From: Desulfocurvus sp.
Lineage (GTDB): Bacteria; Desulfobacterota; Desulfovibrionia; Desulfovibrionales; Desulfovibrionaceae
Length of the DNA stretch: 64,000 nt
Reading direction: 5' to 3'
NCBI GenBank assembly: GCA_020692325.1
Contig: JAIMKR010000001.1
Coordinates: forward strand, 145,351-209,350
Part shown: positions 24,837-33,910 of the stretch, one piece after another
Numbering within the stretch: position 1 is the first letter of the stretch
Layout: the number at the start of each line of letters is the position of its first letter
The notes under the pieces: generated by a model
What the model was told of the DNA's origin: nothing
What the model saw: only the letters and a program-made list of their open reading frames with translations
Database searches by the model: none
Made by a program: the position numbers and the translations under genes

Positions 24837-25250
24837 TCAGCGCCTCAGCGCCACAAGCAGCTCGGGAATGGAGCGCGAGATGGTCTGACAGGAGGCCTCG
24901 ACCATGGCGTTGACCACGGAATGCGAGGTGTCGCCGGATTGGCGCGAATCGGTGCGCACGCCATGGATCAGCTTGCCCTTGGCGTGGGCATAGCCGATTT
25001 CCCAGGCTGTGCCGTCGTCCACCTGAGTGCCGTCGAGCCAAGCGATCACGCGGTCGGCGCCGTCCAGCGCCTCGCGGCAGCGTTCCATGATGCGCCGGGG
25101 CGCGATGGGGCCCCAGTCGGCGATCTGCCCGGCCTTGAAAAGCTCGAAGGGCCAGCACACCTCGTGGCCGGCGCGGACGAGTTCCGCCTTGACGTTTTGC
25201 AGCCAGGCCTGCTCGGCCTGCGTGAAGAGGGGTCCAGCGAGGTACAGCAT
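24837..25250 (-). CDS. Nucleoside 2-deoxyribosyltransferase-like protein
   Basis: 137 residues from ATG 25250. It begins MLYLAGPLFTQAEQAW, the usual start of this family, and shows GADRVIAWLDGTQVDDGTAWEIGYAHAKGK, where the Glu in TAWEIGYA is the nucleophile position. Enzymes of this family exchange or hydrolyse deoxynucleosides or deoxynucleotides for salvage or pool cleaning. The TTG-started longer frame (to 25298) has no family support. Downstream of the pst genes by orientation but separated by 81 bp; no functional link seen. Confidence 0.82.
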   Translation of the reverse strand: MLYLAGPLFTQAEQAWLQNVKAELVRAGHEVCWPFELFKAGQIADWGPIAPRRIMERCREALDGADRVIAWLDGTQVDDGTAWEIGYAHAKGKLIHGVRTDSRQSGDTSHSVVNAMVEASCQTISRSIPELLVALRR

Positions 25251-25331
25251 GGCGTTACGATAGAGGATTTCGCCCCGTTTGGAAAGCGGTTCCCTCAATA
25301 ATGACGCAAGATTTTCCGATATCGCAGCGGG

Positions 25332-26096
25332 CTACGTCATCTCGTCGAGCAGAGCGGCCAGCGCTTCGCGATCGACCGCGCTCGTCAGCATGGCCGGATC
25401 CGCCTCCCGCGCCGCCCCGCCCTCACCCAGCACGAACAGACGGCGCGCCAGCCGGCCGGCCTGCCGCAGGTTGTGCGACACGACCAGCACGGTATAGCGG
25501 CCGGCGAGGTCCAGCAGCAAATCCTCCACCACGCGCACCGAGCGTTGGTCCAGCGAGGCCGTGGGTTCGTCCAGCAGCAGCAGCTCCGGCCGATAGGCCA
25601 GGGCCCGCGCCAGGCACAGGCGCTGCTGCTGCCCGCCCGAGAGCGTCACAGCAGGCTGGTCCAGCCGGTCCTTGACCTCGTCCCACAGGCCGGCCTCGGT
25701 CAGGGCGCGTTCCGCGCGCCCGCGGATATCCGCCGCCGAAAGATTCAGCGCCAGGGACAACGGCAGGGCGATGTTCCGGTACACGCTCACGGGCAGCGGA
25801 TTCGGCGTCTGGAAGACCATGCCCACGCGACGGCGCAGCTCCTCCGGCCGCACGCCCTGGGCGTAGGCGTCGAAGTTCTCCCCACCGAGCGTCAGGCGCA
25901 CGCTTCCGGTAGTGACGCAGCCGGGCAAACATTCGTTGAGGCGGTTCACCGCTCGCAGCAGCGTGGTCTTGCCCGTGCCCGAGCGGCCGATGAGCACAGT
26001 GGGGCCGCCCCGCTCCACCGTCATCGACGCGCCACGCAGCACCTCGCGTCCGCCGAAGGACACGTGCAGATTCGCAATTTCCACGATGGACGTCAT
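25332..26096 (-). CDS. pstB: Phosphate ABC transporter ATPase
   Basis: 254 residues. Walker A GRSGTGKTT is at 37-45, the Q-loop GMVFQTPNPLPVSVYRNIALPL, the signature LSGGQQQRLCLARAL and Walker B LLLLDEPTASLD. The RLNECLPG stretch after Walker A and the FQTPNPLP wording are characteristic of PstB-type importers of phosphate. It begins at ATG 26096, overlapping the permease gene by 4 bp, so it is co-translated. No phoU follows, unlike the E. coli operon. Confidence 0.9.
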   Translation of the reverse strand: MTSIVEIANLHVSFGGREVLRGASMTVERGGPTVLIGRSGTGKTTLLRAVNRLNECLPGCVTTGSVRLTLGGENFDAYAQGVRPEELRRRVGMVFQTPNPLPVSVYRNIALPLSLALNLSAADIRGRAERALTEAGLWDEVKDRLDQPAVTLSGGQQQRLCLARALAYRPELLLLDEPTASLDQRSVRVVEDLLLDLAGRYTVLVVSHNLRQAGRLARRLFVLGEGGAAREADPAMLTSAVDREALAALLDEMT

Positions 26097-27880
26097 GCGC
26101 GCGCACCTCCCGATTCCCAGCGCCGGGTCAGTCCCTGCCGCAGCCGCCGCACAGCGCCGGACAACAGCGCCGTCAGGCACAGCAGCACCAGCGCCGCGCC
26201 GAAGGCCTGGTTCAGCTCCTCGGGGCTCTGATATTCAGCCGCCAGATAGTAGATGGAGAAAGGCAGAGCCTCGAACTTGTCCGTGAGCCCGCCGGGATTG
26301 CCCGCGCCGGCCACCACGCCGGTGAGCATGATGACCGCCGTATCCTCGGCGGCGCGGCCGATGGCCAGCACCACCCCACCGAGCACGCCCCGGCCGGCCG
26401 AGGGCAGCAGTACGCGGAACACCGCCCGCCAGCGTGGCAGGCCGAGCGCCGCGCAGGTGAGCCGGAGTTCCTCCGGCAGCGCCTGAAGGCTGGCGCGTGT
26501 GGCGCCGACCACATACGGCAGCACGAGCATGGCCAGGCACAGGGCCGAGAGCAGCAGGCAGGTGTTGGCCCCGGGCCAGAAGCCGCGCCGCAACAGCAGA
26601 ATCAGCGCGAAGCCGAACAGGCCCATGAGGATGGACGGCACCCCGGCCAGCAGGTCCACGCAGAAGACGGCCAACCGGCCGGCCCGGCCTGTGGCGGCCT
26701 CGGAAAGATGAATGCCCCCGGCCACGCCAAGCGGCACGGCCAGACACGCGGAAAGCCCCACCAACCACAGGGAGCCCAGACAGGCGGGCCACAAGCCGTC
26801 GAACACCGGCGCGCCGCGCAGCATCGCGTCCAGCGGCGGCGTGTCGCCGAAGAAGAGCGTGAGGCCGAGGGTCCCACCGCCGCGCAGCAGCAGAAAACCG
26901 AGCAGAAGCGCCAGCGCGGCGGGAACGATCAGCGCGGCGAACCAGGAGAACGCCACGGCCAGCCGCTCGGCAAGGCGTCCCGGGGGCAGCCAGGCCAGAG
27001 CCGACACGTCCGCCCCGCGCGAAAGCCGCCGCAGTCCCAGGTTCACAAGGAAACTCACGCCGAAAAGCAGCAGTCCACAGGCGAACAGCGAGCCGTAGGC
27101 CGCGCTCTGGCTGTCCGTGGCCACCACGAGGGCGATGTGCGCGGTGAGCGCCCGCAGGGAGTCCAGAAGGGAATGCGGGGGCTGGGCCGCGTTGCCCGAG
27201 AGCATGAGCGGCAGGAGCGTGTCGCCCAGGGCGCGGGCGAAGCCCAGGGTGGCGGCGGTGCGCAGGCCCCGGCCGCTCATGGGCAGGGCCAGGCGCAAGA
27301 GTTCCTGCGCGCGCGTGAGTCCCAGCGCGGCGGCGGTGAGGCGCAGGCGCGGGGCGACAAGCGCGAGCTGACCATCAAGCACGAGGACGATGGTGGGCAG
27401 GGCCAGCAGCGCCAGCATGAGCGCCGTGGTGAGCCAGCAGAAACCCGATCCCGAGAGCGCCCCGCGCACCAGCGGAACGAGGCCGATGGCCGCCACGAGG
27501 CCGTAGACCACCGTGGGCACGCCGGTCATGAGGCGCACCACGAAGAGCAGCGGCCGGGCCAGAACGCGCGGCCCCAGACCGTGGATGAACAGCGTCAGTC
27601 CCAGTCCCAGCGGCCAAGCCAGAAGCAGCGCGGAAAGCGCCAGCGCGAGCGACCCCACGACCATGGGCAGGATGCCGAAATGCCCGCCGAAGGGCTCCCA
27701 GCGCCAAGTGAGCACGGCCGAAAGCTCGCGCCAGGAAAGCAGCGGCAGGCAGAACCACGCCAGGAAGGCCAGAATCGCCGCCACGCTCAGCACGCACAGG
27801 CCCGAGGCGCAGAAGAGCAGGGCCGCGACGAGCGCATCGCCGCGGCCCCCTCGCGTGGAGTTCATCGAAGCGGTCGGCAT
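26093..27880 (-). CDS. Fused PstC-PstA phosphate permease
   Basis: 595 residues, about twice one permease. Two ABC-permease domains follow one another: residues about 1-300 (PstC-like; the family loop is ALGLTRAQELLRLALP) and about 310-595 (PstA-like; loop ALGLPRWRAVFRVLLP, then GRAAEDTAVIMLTG). Each half has about six membrane helices. The fusion joins what are normally separate pstC and pstA genes; there is no stop or reinitiation site between them. Lies between pstS (27 bp upstream) and pstB (4 bp overlap). ATG 27865 is an alternative start. Molybdate/tungstate or sulfate permeases were considered; the adjacent PstS-type protein favours phosphate. Confidence 0.85.
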   Translation of the reverse strand: MPTASMNSTRGGRGDALVAALLFCASGLCVLSVAAILAFLAWFCLPLLSWRELSAVLTWRWEPFGGHFGILPMVVGSLALALSALLLAWPLGLGLTLFIHGLGPRVLARPLLFVVRLMTGVPTVVYGLVAAIGLVPLVRGALSGSGFCWLTTALMLALLALPTIVLVLDGQLALVAPRLRLTAAALGLTRAQELLRLALPMSGRGLRTAATLGFARALGDTLLPLMLSGNAAQPPHSLLDSLRALTAHIALVVATDSQSAAYGSLFACGLLLFGVSFLVNLGLRRLSRGADVSALAWLPPGRLAERLAVAFSWFAALIVPAALALLLGFLLLRGGGTLGLTLFFGDTPPLDAMLRGAPVFDGLWPACLGSLWLVGLSACLAVPLGVAGGIHLSEAATGRAGRLAVFCVDLLAGVPSILMGLFGFALILLLRRGFWPGANTCLLLSALCLAMLVLPYVVGATRASLQALPEELRLTCAALGLPRWRAVFRVLLPSAGRGVLGGVVLAIGRAAEDTAVIMLTGVVAGAGNPGGLTDKFEALPFSIYYLAAEYQSPEELNQAFGAALVLLCLTALLSGAVRRLRQGLTRRWESGGARA

Positions 27881-27907
27881 GAGCCGGTCCGTCCCCGTCC
27901 GCGTGGG

Positions 27908-28747
27908 CTAGCGGGTGGTGGGGATGAAGCCGTGGGAGGCGGTGATGGCCGCGCCCTCCGGGCCCTGGATGTAGCGGATGAAGTCGGCCACGACGCCCTT
28001 GGCGTCGCCCTTGGTGTTCATGTAGAGCTTGCGGATGACCGGGTACTTGCCGGTCTCGGCGTTCTCCTGGCTCGGGTGCACTCCGTCGAGGCTGGGGGCC
28101 TTCACCGTGCGGTCGATGTGCCCGATGGACACGTAGCCGATGCCGCTGGGATCGCCGGCGATGGCGGTCTTCATGGCCCCGTTGGAGGCCACGACGTTGG
28201 CCCCGCGCGCCAGCGGGCCCTTCTTGAGCAGAATCTCCCAGAACACCTCGCGCGTGCCGCTGGCCTCGTCGCGGGTGTAGGGATGGATGGCCGCGTCGCG
28301 CCCGCCGAGCTGCTTCCAGTTGGTGATGCGGCCGGCGAAAATCTCCTGCACCTGCTGGTGGGTCAGAGCGCTCACGGGATTGTTCGGGTGCAGCACCACG
28401 GCCACGCCGTCGATGGCGAAGGGATAGGACTTGAGGCCGTACTTGGCGACCTCGGCGGCGGTCAGCGCGCGGCCGGTGTTGCCGATGGCCACGAGCCCCT
28501 CGCCCACCTTCTGCACGCCCACCCCCGAGCCGCCTCCGGCGATGGTGATGCGGATGGCCGGATGAGCGCGCATGATGCGCTTGGCCGCCTCCTGCATCAC
28601 GGGAATGTGCGCTGTGCCGCCGGCGATGTCTATCTTGCCGGACTTTCCGGCGAAGATGGCCAAACCGTCGGCCTTGGCGGGCAGCCCCCACAGGCTCAGC
28701 AAAAGGGCGAGAGACAACATCGTCGCGAAGACGCGTGTGCTTTTCAT
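27908..28747 (-). CDS. pstS: Phosphate-binding protein of the pst transporter
   Basis: 279 residues with a signal peptide (MKSTRVFATMLSLALLLSLWGLPAKA, about 1-26). The mature protein shows the PBP-like phosphate-binding pattern: GGGSGVGVQKVGEG, ITNWKQLGG, TRDEASGTREVFWEILL and SNGAMKTAIAGDPSGIGYVSIG. It captures phosphate in the periplasm for the fused permease. AGGAG lies 9 bp before ATG 28747, which decides this start over the in-frame ATGs upstream. First gene of the pst operon; 280 bp of non-coding DNA upstream should hold the promoter. Confidence 0.9.
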   Translation of the reverse strand: MKSTRVFATMLSLALLLSLWGLPAKADGLAIFAGKSGKIDIAGGTAHIPVMQEAAKRIMRAHPAIRITIAGGGSGVGVQKVGEGLVAIGNTGRALTAAEVAKYGLKSYPFAIDGVAVVLHPNNPVSALTHQQVQEIFAGRITNWKQLGGRDAAIHPYTRDEASGTREVFWEILLKKGPLARGANVVASNGAMKTAIAGDPSGIGYVSIGHIDRTVKAPSLDGVHPSQENAETGKYPVIRKLYMNTKGDAKGVVADFIRYIQGPEGAAITASHGFIPTTR

Positions 28748-29027
28748 CCTGTTCATCTCCTTCATCTTTTTTGTCGGCGCAAGCAAAATCGTCTATTTCT
28801 CGAATCCACGATTCCTATGCGCATTCACAAGACGAGGCAAGCCTTCGCGCGGGGAAACGGGACAAGCCACACCAGCCACGCCGAGGCGCACACCAAGAGT
28901 TCGTTGACGCGCCCCCGCGGTCCGGCCACATGGGAAAAGATGACGGTCCGCCCCGCCAAACAATCGCGCGTGCGATCAAGCCGCCCACGCATCGCGGGAG
29001 GCCGACGGGACGTTTCGCCACAGGCTG

Positions 29028-32000
29028 TCAGCAGTTCACCTGTCGCACCACGCTGCCCTCGCGCGTGGGTATCACGTCGATGCGCGCGTCGATGCGCTCC
29101 CGCAGCTCGGCCACATGGGAAATGATGCCGATGAGCCGCCCCGTCCCGTGCAGCTCCATGAGCGTGTTCAGCGCGAACTCCAGCGTCTCGCCGTCCAGCG
29201 AGCCGAACCCCTCGTCGATGAAGATGCTGTCCAGCCTGCGCCCGCCCTGCTGCGTGGTCACCACGTCGGACAGGCCGAGGGCCAACGCCAGCGAGGCCAG
29301 GAAGGACTCCCCGCCGGAAAGTGTCGCGGCCGGACGTTGCAGGCCGGTGCCCGCGTCCAGCACGTCGAGGTCCAGACCGCCGGCGCTGCGGCCGTCGCGG
29401 GTCTGTTCCGCGCGCACCAGCCGGTAGCGGTTGCGGCTCATGCGCGCGAGCCGCGCCGAGGCCGCACGCGCCACCTCCTCGAACATGGCCGCCAGCACGT
29501 AGCGGTGCAGAGTCATGCGCAAGGGGTTGTCGCCGGAGGCCAGGTCGGCCAACCGGCCCACCACACGGTACTCACTCTCCAGCTCGCGCGAACGTTCGCC
29601 GGTCTCGCGCAGGGAATTCAACGCCGCCTCCAGCCCCTCGATCTGCTTGGTCAGCTCGCCGATCTCGCGATTGCGCTCCTCCACGGCGGTCGAGGCTGTC
29701 GCGAACGCGGCGTCGAGGGCGGCCATGTCCGGCCGGTCGCGGCCCGCGCACGGCTTCTCCGCCCGCTCGGCCCGGTCGCGCGCGGCGGCCAGACGCTGGT
29801 CGAACAACGCCGACGCGTCGAGCAGGGTTTGTGCCCGTTCGCGCGGCATTGTCGCCGCCAGCCAGTCCTCGCGGGTATTGAAGCCGTCCGTGAGCAGCCG
29901 GCGCGCGAACGTCTCGCGGCGCTCGGCCAGCCGCACGGCCAGTTCGCCGGCGGACTGCGCCTTGGCCGCGCGTTCTCCCCGCGCCGCCTCCAGCCGTTTG
30001 TCCGCGTCCCCGAGGGCGCGTTCGGCCGCCGCGAAGGCGCTTTCCGCCGCCGGGATCAACCGGTCGAGTTCGTCCAGACGATTTTGGACCGCCGTGGCGT
30101 CGTCGCCCGGTTCGATCTCCCCGGCGAGGCGATCGAGCACGGCGCGCTCCCCGGCCAGGGCGGTCGCGGCCTCCGCCGCCGCGCGTTCCGCCCGGGCCAG
30201 CCCCTCGGCCAAATCGGCGCGGTTCCTCGTTTCGGTCTCGCGGGCGCTGCGCAGTCCGGCGAGCCGCCCCTCCGCGGCCAGCGCCGCAGCGTGCGCGGAC
30301 TTGACCTCGGCCAGACGCCGGGCCCAGTTCTCCGCCGGAACGTCCGCGTCGTCGCCGAGCCCCTCGCGGCACTGGCGCATGGCGCTTTCCAGCGCGGCAA
30401 GCCCGGTGCGCGCGGCCTCAGCGGCGCGGCCGGCCAGCGTCATCTTCTCCTCACACGCGGCGAGGGCCGTCTCGGCCCGGGCGAGATCTTCTTCCGCCGG
30501 GGTATCGCCGGCCGGCGCGGCCAAATGCGGATGCGCGAGGGAGCCGCACACGGGGCAGGGCTCGCCCTCGGCCAGATGCGCGGCCAGATGCGCGGCGCGA
30601 CCGGCGAGCTGCGCCCGGCGCAGGGCCTCCAGCGCGGTCCGCGACGCGACGAGTTCGTCCCCCGCGCGCGTCGCCCCGGCCTCGGCCCCGTCCCGCGCGA
30701 TCAATGCGGCAGCGTGCCGCCGCGCGAGATCATCCAATTTGAGACGGCCCTTCCGCGACTCCTCCAGCCGGGCCATGTCACGCATGAGCGCCTCGGCCCC
30801 GCCCACGCGCAAGGAAAGCTCCTCGATCCCACCGGAGAGACCGGCCAGCCGCTCGTCCACCCGGGTCAAGGCCTGCGCCCCGGCCCCGGCCCGTTCGCGC
30901 GCCTGGGCCTCGCGTTTCGCCCCGGCCTCCACCCGCCGGGTCGCCGACTCGAATTCACGCAGCCGGATCATCTTCGTGGCCAGACGTTCGCGCTCGGCGG
31001 CGCGCTCCGGTCCCTTGTCGCGCTCCGCGCGCGCCGATTCCAAAGCCCTGGCCGCCTTCTCCCGGTGCAGCGCGAGCGTCTCCAACTCCCCGGCGAGGCG
31101 CGACAACTCGGCGTCGAGACGCTTGGCGCCGGCCGCGTCGCGCGCGATCTCGGCGTCCAGGGGCGCATGTTCCAGGGCGCGGAAGGCGCGGAAGGCGCTC
31201 GCCGCGTCCGCCTTGACCGCCGTCTCCCCCTCCCTCAAACGGGCCAGCCCGGTCACGGCCGCGTCGCGCTCGGCGAAGTCCCGGGCGGCAGCCTGCCCGC
31301 CCGCCCGCTCCGCTTGCGCCTCGACCAAAGCCAGCCGGGCGGCGGAAAGCGCCTCGCCACGCCCGCGCCGGGCTTCCGTCAACGCCGCGTGGCGCGTGCG
31401 CAGCTCCGTTTCGTCCACGGCCTGATGGGACGAAAGCACGCCAGCGCAACGCTCGCGCAAAGCCTCCAGCTCGGCTTTGAGTCCAGCGCGGCGACGCTTG
31501 AGAATCTCCTCGGCGAGCTTGTATTTCTCGGTGCCGAAGAGCCGTTGCAGAATCTTCTCCTTCTCGTCGCTCTTGGCCAGGAGCAGCCGGCGGAACTCGC
31601 CCTGCGGCAGCACCATGACCTGCCGGAACTGCTCGGCCGTGAAGCCGACGAGTTCCTCCACGCGGTCGTTGACCTCGCCCACGCGCGAAAGCCGCTCGCC
31701 CTTGGGCGCATCATTCGCGTCCAGCTCGAAAAAGGCCACGCGCTGCTGGCGCTCCACGTCCTTTCCGCGCGAGCGCACGGTCTGCGCAGGCTTGCGCTCC
31801 ACGAAAAAGCGCCGGGCGCCCACCTGAAAGCGCAGGGCGGCCACACACTCCTCCTCCGGCTTGGCCCGCTGGGAGCGCAGGAAATGATCGCTCTGGGCGC
31901 GCGCCTCGCCGCTGGCCTTGCCGTAGAGGGCGAAACACAGGCCGTCGAGCAGCGAGGTCTTGCCCGCGCCCGTCGGCCCATTGATGAGCACGAAGGGCGA

Positions 32001-32081
32001 GCCGCCCCCGCGCGTGAAATCCACGCGCACCTCGCCGGCGAAGGGTCCGAAGGCGCGCAGGGTCAACACCAGCGGCTTCAT
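29028..32081 (-). CDS. sbcC: Exonuclease subunit SbcC
   Basis: 1017 residues, SMC-like ATPase of the SbcCD nuclease that opens hairpins and protein-blocked DNA ends. Walker A NGPTGAGKTS is at 34-43; two long Ala/Arg/Glu-rich coiled-coil arms flank the zinc-hook CPVCG with Cys509 and Cys512 at the centre; near the C-terminus are ATLSGGESFLASLALAL (signature) and DSIFIDEGFGSLD (Walker B). Starts at ATG 32081, overlapping the sbcD stop by 4 bp. The same frame stays open well upstream through sbcD, but that part is antisense-like low complexity. Confidence 0.96.
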   Translation of the reverse strand: MKPLVLTLRAFGPFAGEVRVDFTRGGGSPFVLINGPTGAGKTSLLDGLCFALYGKASGEARAQSDHFLRSQRAKPEEECVAALRFQVGARRFFVERKPAQTVRSRGKDVERQQRVAFFELDANDAPKGERLSRVGEVNDRVEELVGFTAEQFRQVMVLPQGEFRRLLLAKSDEKEKILQRLFGTEKYKLAEEILKRRRAGLKAELEALRERCAGVLSSHQAVDETELRTRHAALTEARRGRGEALSAARLALVEAQAERAGGQAAARDFAERDAAVTGLARLREGETAVKADAASAFRAFRALEHAPLDAEIARDAAGAKRLDAELSRLAGELETLALHREKAARALESARAERDKGPERAAERERLATKMIRLREFESATRRVEAGAKREAQARERAGAGAQALTRVDERLAGLSGGIEELSLRVGGAEALMRDMARLEESRKGRLKLDDLARRHAAALIARDGAEAGATRAGDELVASRTALEALRRAQLAGRAAHLAAHLAEGEPCPVCGSLAHPHLAAPAGDTPAEEDLARAETALAACEEKMTLAGRAAEAARTGLAALESAMRQCREGLGDDADVPAENWARRLAEVKSAHAAALAAEGRLAGLRSARETETRNRADLAEGLARAERAAAEAATALAGERAVLDRLAGEIEPGDDATAVQNRLDELDRLIPAAESAFAAAERALGDADKRLEAARGERAAKAQSAGELAVRLAERRETFARRLLTDGFNTREDWLAATMPRERAQTLLDASALFDQRLAAARDRAERAEKPCAGRDRPDMAALDAAFATASTAVEERNREIGELTKQIEGLEAALNSLRETGERSRELESEYRVVGRLADLASGDNPLRMTLHRYVLAAMFEEVARAASARLARMSRNRYRLVRAEQTRDGRSAGGLDLDVLDAGTGLQRPAATLSGGESFLASLALALGLSDVVTTQQGGRRLDSIFIDEGFGSLDGETLEFALNTLMELHGTGRLIGIISHVAELRERIDARIDVIPTREGSVVRQVNC

Positions 32082-33436
32082 GACCGCACCCCCTTTCCAT
32101 CGCCGGCCGCATGGGCCGAATCGGATGCATCGGGTGAATCGAACAAATCGGGCGTATCGCCCGCGTTCGCCGCATCCGACATTCCTGGTGAATCCGTCGT
32201 CCCCGACCTGTCGCCCACGTCCGGCGCATCCGGCGAAGCCGAAGGCCTGGACGTTTCGGGCGCCTCGCCCCGGGCCGCGCCAGCAGGCGAACCGGCGTCC
32301 TCCACGTCGGCGCGCAGCATCTCGTCCAGCACGCCGCGCAGCACCGCCGCCTCGTCGTTCGTGAGTTCGCCGCCGCCCACGTGGGCGTAGAACGCGCGCG
32401 CGATCTCCCACTCGGTCTTGCCGCGCAGGTCGATGCCGCCGCCCTCCGCGCCGGTCTCGCCGTATTCCGAACGCGAGATGTTCAGGACATTCGGATAGGC
32501 CCGGCGCAGCTTGGTCGCGGAGTCGAACAGCGCGCCCCGGTCGGTGAGCTCGATGTCCAGATAGTCGTCGCGCGCGGGGTCGGCGTCCGCCCGGGCGATC
32601 AACTCGTCGAGCGCGCCGGAGATCCGCCGCAGGTCGTGGCGCGGCGTGAGCGGAACCAGCTCGCGCGTGAAGGAGCCGTCGGCCGCAAGGTCGTACAGCG
32701 CCACGCTTTTTTTCTGCGCCGCCTCGGAAAAGGAGTATTTGAGCGGGCTGCCGGCGTAGAAGGCGTTCGCGGCCACCTTCTGCGGCCCGTGCAGGTGGCC
32801 GAGCAGCGTCAGCGAAAAACGACCGAAGCGCGCCGGGTCCACCTGATCCGCCCCGCCCACGGAGGCCACGGAGAGCGGGCGCTCGGAATCGCTTGGCGCG
32901 CCCCCTCTGGCGAAGCAGTGCGCCAGGCACACGCTGCGGCCGGGATGCCCGGGCAGAGTCGCTAAAACGCGGCCCAGCGCCTCGTCGAAGTCGCCGGAGG
33001 GCAGGTCGTCCGCGCTGTTTTTGAGCATGAGCGGCGTGACGTACGGCAAGGGGTAAAAGGTCACCGGCCCGGCCGCGTCCTCGATGGTCACGGGGACGAT
33101 GTCGCCCGGCAGGCCCGGGGCGATGTGCAGTCCCCGCGCGCGCAGCAGCCGGCCGCCGAAGGCCAGCCTCTCGGCGCTGTCGTGATTGCCTGGGGTCACA
33201 ACCACCCGCGCGCCCAGGTCGAGCACCAGCCGCGACAGGAATTCGTCCATGAGGCTTGTGGCGGCCACGGGTGGGATGGCGCGGTCGTACACGTCGCCGC
33301 TGATGGCCACGACCTGGACGCGGGCGTCCTTGGCGATGTCCAGGATTCGCCCCAGGATGTGCCGCTGGTCCTCGGTCATGGCGACCTCGTGGACCAGCTT
33401 GCCCAGGTGCAGATCGGCCAGATGCAGAATGCGCAT
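32078..33436 (-). CDS. sbcD: Exonuclease subunit SbcD with Asp/Ser-rich C-terminal tail
   Basis: 452 residues. The Mre11-type phosphoesterase motifs are intact: HLADLHLGK at 5-13, GDVYDRA, PGNHDSAERL, then LGHLHGP. It provides the nuclease activity with SbcC. From about residue 395 the protein ends in a tail of short Ser-Pro-Asp/Asp-Ala-type units (SPDAPDVGD, TTDSPGMSD, FDSPDASD) not expected in the family. Start ATG 33436 (MRILHLADLHL); upstream extension rejected. sbcC follows with a 4-bp overlap. Confidence 0.95.
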   Translation of the reverse strand: MRILHLADLHLGKLVHEVAMTEDQRHILGRILDIAKDARVQVVAISGDVYDRAIPPVAATSLMDEFLSRLVLDLGARVVVTPGNHDSAERLAFGGRLLRARGLHIAPGLPGDIVPVTIEDAAGPVTFYPLPYVTPLMLKNSADDLPSGDFDEALGRVLATLPGHPGRSVCLAHCFARGGAPSDSERPLSVASVGGADQVDPARFGRFSLTLLGHLHGPQKVAANAFYAGSPLKYSFSEAAQKKSVALYDLAADGSFTRELVPLTPRHDLRRISGALDELIARADADPARDDYLDIELTDRGALFDSATKLRRAYPNVLNISRSEYGETGAEGGGIDLRGKTEWEIARAFYAHVGGGELTNDEAAVLRGVLDEMLRADVEDAGSPAGAARGEAPETSRPSASPDAPDVGDRSGTTDSPGMSDAANAGDTPDLFDSPDASDSAHAAGDGKGVRS

Positions 33437-33684
33437 GGAACGCTCCTCGGGATTTGGACCGGCCACGCCGGCCGCGCGGGGGAACACTACCCGAGGGACG
33501 CGCGGGCGGCAATGCGCGCCGGAACGCCGTCGGCCTCGTTTTCCGACAGGGCTATTGGACGTCGAGGGTCACCTCACGGTCGAGCAGGGTGACGGCCTTG
33601 ACCCCGCCGCAGCTGGACTTGGCGATGAGGTTCACCGACACGTGCAGACGATAATGCCCGGGCGCGCCTGCCTCGCCGCTGTAC
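33437..33684. other. Intergenic region upstream of sbcD
   Basis: About 250 bp. A minus-strand frame from 33797 down to 33552 encodes a plausible beta-rich tail (HYRLHVSVNLIAKSS, then TLLDREVTLDVQ-stop), but its upstream half is antisense to the membrane-protein fragment at 33685-33852. It may be the end of another broken gene. No firm call. Confidence 0.35.
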
Positions 33685-33852
33685 TGGACGCACATCGTCG
33701 TGGGCTTGGCGCTGCCACTATGCGTGGTGCTCCAAAAGCGCGACGTTCCCTCCTGGCTGCCCTGGGCGCTGGCCCTCGGCGCGTTGTGCGGCCGCATCGT
33801 CTTCTACCTCGACACCGTGCACACCGCGGTGAATCTCGGCGCACTGTACTGA
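33685..33852 (+). pseudogene. C-terminal fragment of an integral membrane protein (possibly DmsC/NrfD-like anchor)
   Basis: The plus strand encodes about 55 residues ending at TGA 33850-33852: WTHIVVGLALPLCVVLQ, a loop KRDVPSW, a second helix LPWALALGALCGRIVFYL and an end DTVHTAVNLGALY. There is no start codon or upstream coding sequence in frame. The two-helix end with GR-x-FY resembles the last helices of DmsC-type anchors of molybdopterin oxidoreductases; that identity is a weak inference. A deletion remnant between sbcD and the HxlR regulator. Confidence 0.4.
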
Positions 33853-33910
33853 TTCCCCACCCCGCGTCCGGCCTGAGCATCCCGAACTCCGGCCAGACGC
33901 TCCCGGGGGG

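Noticed and set aside
29115..32390. Plus-strand open frame of about 1090 codons over sbcC
   Set aside because: Antisense to SbcC, which has all expected motifs; the composition is that of a shadow frame in high-GC DNA.
32082..33512. N-terminal extension of SbcC upstream of ATG 32081
   Set aside because: The same frame stays open through sbcD but encodes low-complexity sequence; SbcC proteins start at the MKPLxLxLxxFGPF block and overlap sbcD by 4 bp.
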